Assembly (NCBI GenBank): GCA_002384765.1
Contig: DGBM01000066.1
Location: 1 to 7,509 of the forward strand
DNA length: 7,509 nt
Direction: 5' to 3'
Origin: Demequinaceae bacterium UBA4004
GTDB lineage: Bacteria > Actinomycetota > Actinomycetes > Actinomycetales > Demequinaceae
A model generated the notes under the pieces. The model saw nothing but the letters and a program-made list of their open reading frames with translations, did not search any database and was not told where the DNA came from. Within the stretch, counting starts at the first letter, position 1; the number at the start of each line of letters is the position of its first letter. Positions 1 to 6,022 of this stretch are shown piece by piece. The translations under genes were made by a program, and so were the position numbers.

Positions 1-816
1 GACTTCATCAAGAACGACGAGCCCCAAGGCAACCAGGTCTTTGCCCCCATCAAGAAGACCATGCCGCTGGTGTACGACGCAATGAAGCGCGCCATGGATG
101 AGACGGGCGAGGCCAAACTGTTCTCGATGAACATCACGGCGGACGATCACTATGAGATGCTCGCCCGCGCGGACTACGCCCTCAAAGTGTTTGGCACCGA
201 CGCCAACAAGCTCGCGTTCCTGGTGGACGGCTACGTGGGTGGCCCAGGCATGATCACCACCGCACGGCGCCAGTATCCCGCGCAGTTCCTGCACTACCAC
301 CGGGCAGGCCACGGCGCCGTGACCTCACCCAGCTCCAAGCGCGGCTACACGGCCTTTGTGCTTGCCAAGATGGCGCGCCTCCAAGGCGCCTCTGGTATTC
401 ACGTGGGCACCATGGGCTACGGCAAGATGGAGGGCGGCACGGACGATCGTGTGATCGCCTACATGATCGAAAGGGATGAGGCACAAGGCCCCGTCTACTA
501 CCAGCAGTGGTACGGCATGAAGGCCACCAGCCCCATCGTCTCCGGCGGCATGAACGCCCTGCGCCTGCCTGGCTTCTTCGACAACCTTGGCCACGCGAAC
601 GTCATCAACACGGCAGGCGGAGGCGCCTACGGCCACCTGGACGGCGCCGCCGCTGGGGCGCGCTCGCTGCGTCAGGCCGCAGAGTGCTACCAGGCGGGGG
701 CCGATGTCATCGAGTGGGCCACGTCGCATCACGAGTTTGCCCGCGCCTTCGCCTCGTTCCCCGGCGATGCCGATGCGCTGTACCCGGGCTGGCGCGAGGC
801 GCTCGGCACGTCGTAA
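1..816 (+). CDS. cbbM: Form II ribulose-1,5-bisphosphate carboxylase/oxygenase large subunit, 5' truncated
   Basis: Fixes CO2 onto ribulose-1,5-bisphosphate in the CBB cycle. The frame is open from base 1, so the gene starts before the window; 271 C-terminal residues are seen, covering the C-terminal part of the barrel. Counting from base 1, the motif FIKNDEP gives the carbamylated Lys4 and metal ligands Asp6 and Glu7. HYHRAGHG gives His100, [13 protein letters not shown] gives His134 and the loop-6 Lys142, and SGGMNALR gives Ser181. GGGAYGH (207 on) is the phosphate-binding turn. FESFPGDAD-like and YPGWRE motifs near the end are typical of form II enzymes such as that of Rhodospirillum rubrum. 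All catalytic residues in view are present, so this is not a form IV RuBisCO-like protein. Form II enzymes need no small subunit, and none is seen downstream. It converges on the kinase gene with a 28-nt gap. Form II in a probable actinobacterium is unusual. Confidence 0.96.
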   Translation, partial: DFIKNDEPQGNQVFAPIKKTMPLVYDAMKRAMDETGEAKLFSMNITADDHYEMLARADYALKVFGTDANKLAFLVDGYVGGPGMITTARRQYPAQFLHYHRAGHGAVTSPSSKRGYTAFVLAKMARLQGASGIHVGTMGYGKMEGGTDDRVIAYMIERDEAQGPVYYQQWYGMKATSPIVSGGMNALRLPGFFDNLGHANVINTAGGGAYGHLDGAAAGARSLRQAAECYQAGADVIEWATSHHEFARAFASFPGDADALYPGWREALGTS

Positions 817-827
817 CGCACCATTGG

Positions 828-867
828 TCGCGGTGCGGCTTGCGTTACAGTGCGAGCCGCACCGTGA
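828..867. terminator. Inverted repeat between convergent cbbM and kinase genes, likely bidirectional terminator
   Basis: CGGTGCGGCT (831-840) is perfectly complementary to AGCCGCACCG (855-864). The stem can extend outward through a G-T pair to TCG/TGA, and the loop is 14 nt. The left arm lies in the gap after cbbM and the right arm inside the last codons of the kinase, whose TAA is in the loop region. No T-run follows on either strand, which is common in high-GC bacteria but weakens the call. Confidence 0.55.
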
Positions 868-2005
868 CAGTAGCGCCCACACCCGGCGCGGAGTCGATGG
901 TGAGCGCTGCGCCCAGGGTTGAGCAGCGCTCCGCGAGCGACGCCAGCCCGTAGTGACCCGTAGCATCGGACTCGCGCGGGTCAAAGCCGCGGCCGTTGTC
1001 GTGAGTGACCAGCACCACGGCATCGTCCGAGCGTGTGAGCGAGACCTCAATCGAGTCGGCATTCGAGTGCTTGAGGGCGTTGGTGACGGACTCTTGCGCC
1101 ATCCTGAACAGGGCCGTCGTGGCGTGTTCAGGCAGGTCGGAGAAGGCGCGGTCGTCGTCTGCGGTGACGGTGATCATGCCGCGCGGGGCGGTCTCCGCGA
1201 GAGACCCGATCGCGGCCACCAGCCCCATGCCGGAGAGCACTTCGGAGTACAGGCCGGTGATGGCGGTGCGCGTGACGTCATAGGCCATGGTGGCCAACGT
1301 GCGCACCGACCTCAGCTGCGACTGCGCCCTTCCGATGAGGTTGGCTGCGTCTTCATCGTCCACGCCGTGCGCTGCGGCCTCCAGCGACAGCGCCGCAGCG
1401 CTCAGGTGGAACGACATCGACGCCAGGGCGGTGGACACGCCGTCGTGGAGGTCGCCAGCCACCCGCCTGCGCTCGGACTCTTGAGCGAAGACGGTGGCGG
1501 CGATGAGCTGCTCCCTGTCATTGCGGTGAGCGTCGATCGCGTTGAGCAACTCGTGGGCGTGAACGCGCATTCCCCACAGGTCCGCCCACGGCTCGATGAC
1601 CGACTGCTCTTCAGGCGTGTAGGCGTGAGAGGAGTCCCGCCACAGCGAGACCACCCCCACCACGTTGCCGTCTATCCCATGTGCGGGCACACACAGCCTG
1701 GCCACAGATCCGCCCTCGGTAATCCCGAGCAGTTCCCTGTGCCCTGCACTTCCAGGACGGTCCGCCCCAAGGCGCATGGCATGGTCATTGCGCGCCACCT
1801 TTCCGATGACCCCTTGGCCCAAGGGAACACTGAGCAGTGCGGCCGCAAGAGGGTTGGTAGGCAACGCCACTTGCACGGTGAGCTTCTCGCCATCGGACAC
1901 CATGAGGGCCACCCCGCGTGAAGATGACCGCTCCGCAAAGCCTGCCGCGATCGCGGCCCAGTCCCCCCGGCGCGGGGCGCTGAGCGCCTGCAGCAGGGAG
2001 GTCAC
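845..2005 (-). CDS. Soluble GAF-domain sensor histidine kinase, HisKA_3 (NarL-partner) family
   Basis: A 386-residue sensor kinase that would phosphorylate the regulator encoded just upstream. A GAF-like sensory domain spans about residues 15-150, with no hydrophobic membrane segment or signal peptide, so it should sense something in the cytoplasm. A helical linker leads to the HisKA_3 dimerisation motif ESERRRVAGDLHDGV, with phospho-acceptor His187. The HATPase domain follows: N-box ESVTNALKHS (Asn309), G1 box DNGRGFD (336-342) and a G2-like GHYGLASLAER (350-360). The start is GTG at 2005, overlapping the regulator's TGA as GTGA, with a Shine-Dalgarno GAGGG at 2019-2015. The overlap implies translational coupling. 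The ligand is not readable from sequence; Cys105 in the GAF region is the only cysteine there. Control of the CBB genes is inferred from position only. Confidence 0.93.
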   Translation of the reverse strand: MTSLLQALSAPRRGDWAAIAAGFAERSSSRGVALMVSDGEKLTVQVALPTNPLAAALLSVPLGQGVIGKVARNDHAMRLGADRPGSAGHRELLGITEGGSVARLCVPAHGIDGNVVGVVSLWRDSSHAYTPEEQSVIEPWADLWGMRVHAHELLNAIDAHRNDREQLIAATVFAQESERRRVAGDLHDGVSTALASMSFHLSAAALSLEAAAHGVDDEDAANLIGRAQSQLRSVRTLATMAYDVTRTAITGLYSEVLSGMGLVAAIGSLAETAPRGMITVTADDDRAFSDLPEHATTALFRMAQESVTNALKHSNADSIEVSLTRSDDAVVLVTHDNGRGFDPRESDATGHYGLASLAERCSTLGAALTIDSAPGVGATVTVRLAL

Positions 2006-2655
2006 TGAAACATGCCCTCACGCAAGGCAACAGCAACGGCTCCCGCCCGGTCTGGTACTCCCAGCTTCCGGTAGATGCCGCGCACATGGGTCTTGACCGT
2101 CTCCTCGGACACCACGAGCTTGGCCGCAATGCCCTTGTTGGAAAGATCCTGCACCAGCAGCGCGAGCACCTGTGACTCGCGTTGGGTGAGACCTACGTGG
2201 GCGCCCGGCCAGTAGTCGGTGCTGCCAGCCTGGGCCGCTGACATCGCAACCCGGCCTGCCAGCGCGGGGTCAATGACCACGTCGCCCGCCGCCACGTCCT
2301 TCAGGTGGCGCACCAACTCGTGTCCGTCCACTCTCTTGAGGAGGTAGCCCACCGCGCCCGCCCTGAGCGCCTGAAACATGAAGTGCTCGTCTTCATAGAC
2401 GGTCAGCATCACCACCTTGGTGGCCGGGTGATCGCGCACGACCGACGCCACAAGGTCCAGGCCAGATTCCCTGCCGATGCGTACATCGGACAGCACCACG
2501 TCGGGCTCGGATGAGGCGATGATGGCAAGCGCATCGGCCACTGAGGCCGCGCGGCCCACGAGTTCCACGTCTTGCGGAAAGTACTCAAGCATGGCCATGA
2601 GTCCATGGAGAACCATCTCGTGGTCATCGACGACCACCAGCCGCAAGGGTGCCAC
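2002..2655 (-). CDS. NarL/FixJ-family two-component response regulator
   Basis: A 217-residue DNA-binding regulator. The receiver domain (about 4-120) has the acidic pair Asp10-Asp11 in VVVDDHE, phospho-acceptor Asp57 in VVLSDVR, Thr85 and Lys107 in YLLKRVD. The LuxR-type helix-turn-helix spans about 153-215, opening with LTQRESQVLALL and carrying the recognition-helix segment SEETVKTHVRGIYRKLGV. Length and layout are normal for the family. The GTG start at 2655 is chosen because MAPLRLVVVDDHE begins the receiver fold directly and no in-frame start lies close upstream. No good Shine-Dalgarno is present, but a TACGCT box sits 6 nt upstream, suggesting a leaderless message. It is the first gene of a two-gene operon with its kinase and is divergent from rpe across 143 nt, so that gap and perhaps the CBB operon are likely targets (inferred). 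Confidence 0.94.
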   Translation of the reverse strand: MAPLRLVVVDDHEMVLHGLMAMLEYFPQDVELVGRAASVADALAIIASSEPDVVLSDVRIGRESGLDLVASVVRDHPATKVVMLTVYEDEHFMFQALRAGAVGYLLKRVDGHELVRHLKDVAAGDVVIDPALAGRVAMSAAQAGSTDYWPGAHVGLTQRESQVLALLVQDLSNKGIAAKLVVSEETVKTHVRGIYRKLGVPDRAGAVAVALREGMFQ

Positions 2656-2661
2656 GCGCCC

Positions 2662-2667
2662 AGCGTA
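2662..2667 (-). promoter_or_regulatory. Probable -10 box (TACGCT) of a leaderless promoter for the response regulator
   Basis: On the minus strand TACGCT fits the TAnnnT actinobacterial -10 pattern and is followed by 6 nt (GGGCGC) and then the GTG start. That spacing would put transcription start at or next to the first codon, as in leaderless messages, and explains the lack of a Shine-Dalgarno. No recognisable -35 is seen about 17 nt upstream, where the 17-bp palindrome lies instead. Confidence 0.5.
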
Positions 2668-2678
2668 GCGCTCCGAGG

Positions 2679-2695
2679 GGGTGAGGGCCTCACCC
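2679..2695. promoter_or_regulatory. 17-bp palindrome, candidate operator in the divergent control region
   Basis: GGGTGAGG and CCTCACCC form a perfect inverted repeat with 8-bp arms around one central G (2687). It covers the position of the -35 element of the response-regulator promoter. A further GGGTGA occurs at 2712-2717 and CACCC at 2703-2707, so the half-site recurs within 40 bp. The bound protein is unknown; the adjacent NarL-type regulator is the obvious candidate by position. A role as an RNA hairpin cannot be excluded. Confidence 0.45.
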
Positions 2696-2702
2696 TTAAG
2701 TC

Positions 2703-2716
2703 CACCCCCTTGGGTG
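2703..2716. repeat. Short inverted repeat CACCC-N4-GGGTG beside the palindrome
   Basis: CACCC (2703-2707) and GGGTG (2712-2716) are separated by CCTT. The right arm extends to GGGTGA, matching the half-site of the 17-bp palindrome 17 bp to the left. The arms are only 5 bp and the area is C-rich, so chance is possible; the shared half-site is the reason to list it. No convincing sigma-70 promoter for rpe was found in the rest of the gap (2718-2787). Confidence 0.3.
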
Positions 2717-2787
2717 ATTCCTTTGGCACGGCATCCCTGATCAACTCAGAGCGCGTAGCCCGCAACGTGGCGGTCTCTTAACTCACC

Positions 2788-2793
2788 GGAGGA
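2788..2793 (+). promoter_or_regulatory. Shine-Dalgarno GGAGGA fixing the GTG start of rpe
   Basis: A near-consensus GGAGGA lies 5 nt upstream of the GTG at 2799. It supports that GTG as the start of the CBB operon's first cistron and implies a leadered message, unlike the divergent regulator gene. Confidence 0.75.
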
Positions 2794-2798
2794 CTCGC

Positions 2799-3482
2799 GT
2801 GCCACAGCCTTTGATCGTTCCCAGCGTCCTGCCCGCCAACTTCGCGCGCATCGGCGAAGAGGTCGAACTCTTGTGCGCGGCGGGAGTCGACCGCATTCAA
2901 TGGGATGTCATGGATGGCGTCTTCGTCCCCAATCTCACGTTTGGCCCCGATGTGATTGCGGCGGCGCGTCGCCACTCGACGGTTGAATTCGAGGCTCACC
3001 TGATGGTGGTGAATCCCGATGAACTGCTCGGGCGCTACGTGGATGCCGGTTGTGAACTGATCATCGTTCACGCGGAAACCACACCCCACTTGCACCGCAC
3101 ACTGCGCCGCATCCGTGAACTTGGAGCACGCTCAGCGGTCGCACTGAACCCCCACACCCCTGTCCAGACCGTGGAGGGAGTGCTCGAAGAGCTCGACATG
3201 GTGCTCGCCATGACCGTCAACCCAGGATTTGGCGGTCAGGCCTACATCCCTGCCGTCGAACGGAAGGTGCGTGCCTTGCGGGAACTGATCGACGCGTCGG
3301 GACTTCCGATCGAGATTGAGGTGGACGGCGGGATCACCGACGCCACGATCGCCGGGGCGGCACGGGCGGGAACGGACGTCTTCATCTCGGGGTCCTGGAT
3401 GTACACGTACCCAGGCGGCAAGCGTGCCGCCGTTAACCTGTTGCGCGAGAACGCCACTCATGCCCGAACGGAGAAGCCATGA
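2799..3482 (+). CDS. rpe: Ribulose-phosphate 3-epimerase
   Basis: Interconverts xylulose-5-phosphate and ribulose-5-phosphate, feeding phosphoribulokinase in the CBB cycle. The 227-residue TIM barrel is full length for the family. Visible motifs are VPSVLPANFARIGEE (7 on), WDVMDGVFVPNLTFGP (35-50), AHLMV with metal ligand His67, the loop MTVNPGFGGQ (138-147) and IEVDGGI with Asp176. The residue before WDVMDG is Gln34, where E. coli Rpe has a metal-binding His (VHFDVMD). From memory, IQxDVMDG variants occur in other bacterial Rpe proteins, so this is probably a subfamily trait rather than inactivation. The start is GTG with GGAGGA upstream. The TGA overlaps the next gene's ATG by 4 nt (ATGA). 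It is first in the rpe-tkt-fbp-prk operon and is sometimes named cbbE in such settings. Confidence 0.95.
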   Translation: MPQPLIVPSVLPANFARIGEEVELLCAAGVDRIQWDVMDGVFVPNLTFGPDVIAAARRHSTVEFEAHLMVVNPDELLGRYVDAGCELIIVHAETTPHLHRTLRRIRELGARSAVALNPHTPVQTVEGVLEELDMVLAMTVNPGFGGQAYIPAVERKVRALRELIDASGLPIEIEVDGGITDATIAGAARAGTDVFISGSWMYTYPGGKRAAVNLLRENATHARTEKP

Positions 3483-4918
3483 CGACGTGGGCCCCAGACG
3501 AGGTGGACCGCACCGCCGCCAACACTTTGCGGTTCCTGGCAGCAGACATGGTGCAGCGAGCCAATTCCGGTCACCCAGGAATGCCCATGGGGATGGCGCC
3601 GGCAGCCTGGACTCTGTTCAGTCGGCATCTGCGTCACGACCCTGCCGACGCCACGTGGGCGGACAGGGACCGCTTTGTGCTCTCCGCAGGTCACGGCGCT
3701 GCTGTGCTCTACTCGCCGCTTCACGTCTTTGGCTACGACCTGCCCATGGAACAGTTGCAGCGGTTCCGCCAGTTCGGGTCCACCACTCCCGGCCACCCCG
3801 AGTTCGGCCACACCGACGGTGTGGAGACCACCACGGGGCACTTGGGCTTTGGGCGCCTCACCGGGTTGTGGGACGACAACCACATCACGATCGACGGCCC
3901 GGTGGCGCAGTCTTCTAGAGACAACCAGCTCGCACGCTCTGCGGCTGCGGGCTGGCGCACCGCGTCGGTTGCCGACGGGGAGGACATGGCGGCCACCAAG
4001 CGGGCCGCGGGTTGGAACCACCCCGACTTCACTGTGCCAGCGGAGGTGGCGACCAGGGCGCGAGAACTCGCCCACGCCCGAGCGGCTGCGCATCGGGACT
4101 GGAAGGACGCCTTTGACCAATGGCCGGCCGCCCACCCTGACGATGCCTCCACCTGGCACCGCACCCGGTCCAGGCAGCTTCCCGCCGACCTCGCGGAGTC
4201 AACCGGCACCCACACCGGCCAGGCTGCGGTCACGCGTGACGACTCCACGGGCGCGACCATCCACTTTGGAATCCGCGAGTTTGAAATGGCCGCCCTCATG
4301 AGACAGCCGGTGATCTACGTGTTGACGCACGATTCGGTCGCGCTCGGCCAGGACGGCCCCACTCACCAACCCGTTGAGCATGTCGAGGCGCTGCGCCAGA
4401 TTCCCGGGGTCACCGTGTTGCGCCCGGCGGACGATGTCGAGACCGTCGCGGCAGGGCATACGGCGCTTGCGAACACGGATGGGCCCACCGTGTTGGTGCT
4501 CACGCGCCACAACGTCACGTCGCTGGGGGCCGCGTCATCCACGTTCATCACCGCGCCGGGCTCTCGGGTGGTACGAGAAACCGCGCACCCGGATGTCCAG
4601 ATTCTCGCCTCCGGATCGTCGGTCGCCATCGCTCTTGACGCTGCGGAACGGATGGCGTCCACCGGCGTCTGCACACAAGTTGTCTCGGTGCCATGGCGCG
4701 AGAAGGACGTCGAGTTCCACGAGGCCTCCGCGCGGCTCACGGTGAGCGTGGAGGCCGGCGTCACCGGTGGGTGGGCGGCGTTCGCCGGACTTCGCGTCGG
4801 GGTGGACGAGTTTGGTGCCTCAGGAAAGGCCGCGGACGTGTTGGCTCACTTTGGGCCCACAGCCGATGCCGAGGCCACCACCATCACGGCCGCGCTCGGC
4901 GAGCAGAAGGGTAAGTAG
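3479..4918 (+). CDS. tkt: Transketolase-like protein with several in-frame internal deletions, probably not catalytic
   Basis: Recognisable as transketolase throughout but only 479 residues against about 660-700 for the family. Retained: SGHPG (His32), GHG (His72), TPGHPEFGHT (His106), WDDNHITIDG (131-140), IHFGIREFE (Glu267, cofactor-activating Glu), LTHDS (His284), DGPTHQP (292-298), LTRHN and VSVEAG. Compared with E. coli TktA from memory, blocks are missing near residues 125-130 (about 57 aa, including the GDG motif for thiamine diphosphate and Mg), 167/168 (about 48 aa, including GTHDSHG), 240-260 (about 44 aa), 270/271 (about 33 aa, pyrimidine-site STFLMF segment) and 405-420 (about 8 aa). 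The normal GPLGQG reads GHLGFG. Without these, cofactor binding is unlikely. The frame is open, with ATG overlapping the rpe stop and GGAG at 3470-3473, and it ends 1 nt before fbp. It could be a relic, a repurposed protein or an artefact; a complete transketolase is expected elsewhere in the genome. Confidence 0.85.
   Translation: MTTWAPDEVDRTAANTLRFLAADMVQRANSGHPGMPMGMAPAAWTLFSRHLRHDPADATWADRDRFVLSAGHGAAVLYSPLHVFGYDLPMEQLQRFRQFGSTTPGHPEFGHTDGVETTTGHLGFGRLTGLWDDNHITIDGPVAQSSRDNQLARSAAAGWRTASVADGEDMAATKRAAGWNHPDFTVPAEVATRARELAHARAAAHRDWKDAFDQWPAAHPDDASTWHRTRSRQLPADLAESTGTHTGQAAVTRDDSTGATIHFGIREFEMAALMRQPVIYVLTHDSVALGQDGPTHQPVEHVEALRQIPGVTVLRPADDVETVAAGHTALANTDGPTVLVLTRHNVTSLGAASSTFITAPGSRVVRETAHPDVQILASGSSVAIALDAAERMASTGVCTQVVSVPWREKDVEFHEASARLTVSVEAGVTGGWAAFAGLRVGVDEFGASGKAADVLAHFGPTADAEATTITAALGEQKGK
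4905..4910 (+). promoter_or_regulatory. Shine-Dalgarno AGAAGG for fbp inside the end of the tkt-like gene
   Basis: AGAAGG lies 9 nt before the ATG at 4920 and within the last codons of the transketolase-like frame. It favours 4920 over the far-upstream in-frame ATG at 4767 as the fbp start. Ribosomes finishing the tkt-like frame would end on top of this site, consistent with coupled translation. Confidence 0.55.
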
Positions 4919-4919
4919 C

Positions 4920-5999
4920 ATGCTGACCACCAGAACCACCCTGACCCGGTTCCTCATCGAGGAGCGCCGCCGTCACCCCAACTCCTCCGGCGAGTTCAAC
5001 TCGCTGATCCTCGATGTCGCGGTCGCGTGCAAGGTCATCTCGCGTCAGGTATCCCTCGGCGCGCTGGCGGGCGTCATCGGGAAGGTGGGCGAGACCAACG
5101 TCCAGGGCGAGCAGCAACAAAAGTTGGACGTGATCGCCAACGACGCCTTCATCCGCGCGTCCGAGTGGGGTGGAGCGGTGGCGGGTATGGTCTCGGAGGA
5201 ACTCGACGAGCCGTACACCCTCCCGGAGCCGTACCCCAAGGGTCGCTACCTGTTGCTCTTTGACCCTTTGGACGGCTCGAGCAACATCGATGTGAATGTC
5301 GCCGTGGGCTCGGTCTTTTCGATTCTCAAGGCGCCACATCCCGGCCAGGATGCCACCGCGGCGGACTTCTTGCAGAAGGGCGTGGAACAGGTTGCCGCCG
5401 GGTATGCCATCTATGGGCCGGCGACCGCGCTCGTGCTCACGGTAGGCCGCGGCGTTCACGAATTCACTCTCGACCAGACCGTGGGCGAGTTCTTCCTGAC
5501 ACGTCAGTTCCTGACCGTCCCCGCGCAGGCAAGCGAATTTGCCATCAACCACTCCAACAGGCGCTTCTGGTCGCCGGCCGTGCGCCGATACGTTGACGAG
5601 TGCCTCCAGGGCAGCGCCGGCCCCAGGGGGAAGGACTACAACATTCGCTGGGTGGCTTCCATGGTGGCGGAGGTTCATCGCATCCTCACCCGCGGCGGCG
5701 TGTTCCTCTACCCGAGGGACTCGAAGGACCCCTCAAGGCCCGGCCGGTTGCGCCTCCTGTACGAGGCCAATCCCGTGGGCTTCATCATCGAACAGGCGGG
5801 CGGCAGGGCCTCCACTGGCCTCACCCCCGTTCTCGAACACCAACCCACCGCCATTCACGAGCGCATCGGCTTCGTGTTCGGCGCCAAGGACGAGGTTGAA
5901 CTGATCGAGGCGTATCACCGCGAGTCGTATCCCGACACTGATGAGAGCCTCGACATCCCGTTGTATGCCCACCGCGGCCTGTTCCGCTCAGGCGACTAG
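4920..5999 (+). CDS. fbp: Class I fructose-1,6-bisphosphatase
   Basis: Hydrolyses fructose-1,6-bisphosphate to fructose-6-phosphate for regeneration of the RuBisCO substrate. The 359-residue product is slightly longer than E. coli Fbp (about 332), with a short C-terminal tail. Motifs in order: NVQGEQQQKLDVIAN (60-74), the metal-site SEELDEP (Glu93, Glu94), DPLDGSSNIDVNVAVG (115-130; Asp115, Asp118), GYAIYGP (161-167), NIRWVASMVAEVHRIL (241-256), RGGVFLYP and LLYEANP (Glu282). All metal ligands of the class are present. It resembles CbbF of proteobacterial CBB operons. The start at 4920 is set by the family N-terminus (TTLTRFLIEE) and the AGAAGG site. It lies 1 nt after the tkt-like stop and 23 nt before prk. 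Strict fructose-bisphosphatase versus dual sedoheptulose-bisphosphatase activity cannot be told from sequence. Confidence 0.96.
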   Translation: MLTTRTTLTRFLIEERRRHPNSSGEFNSLILDVAVACKVISRQVSLGALAGVIGKVGETNVQGEQQQKLDVIANDAFIRASEWGGAVAGMVSEELDEPYTLPEPYPKGRYLLLFDPLDGSSNIDVNVAVGSVFSILKAPHPGQDATAADFLQKGVEQVAAGYAIYGPATALVLTVGRGVHEFTLDQTVGEFFLTRQFLTVPAQASEFAINHSNRRFWSPAVRRYVDECLQGSAGPRGKDYNIRWVASMVAEVHRILTRGGVFLYPRDSKDPSRPGRLRLLYEANPVGFIIEQAGGRASTGLTPVLEHQPTAIHERIGFVFGAKDEVELIEAYHRESYPDTDESLDIPLYAHRGLFRSGD

Positions 6000-6022
6000 T
6001 ACCCCACCGATCGGAGAACACC

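Noticed and set aside
1..816. RuBisCO-like (form IV) protein
   Set aside because: The carbamylated Lys, both acidic metal ligands, the two His, the loop-6 Lys and the Ser of the active site are all present.
953..1921. 322-codon plus-strand frame over the histidine kinase gene
   Set aside because: Shadow of the kinase, which has complete H, N and G boxes on the other strand.
2778..2783. TTAACT as the -10 box of the rpe promoter
   Set aside because: Transcription would start within the GGAGGA ribosome site, and no matching -35 lies at the right distance.
3458..4159. 233-codon minus-strand frame over the tkt-like gene
   Set aside because: Low-complexity Arg/Gly/Val-rich translation with no recognisable motif, while the plus-strand frame is clearly transketolase. 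I considered whether it explains the odd tkt and saw no support.
4767..4919. Upstream in-frame ATG giving a 410-residue fbp
   Set aside because: The extra 51 residues are the tkt-like gene read in another frame and do not resemble any FBPase N-terminus; 4920 matches the family start and has a ribosome site.
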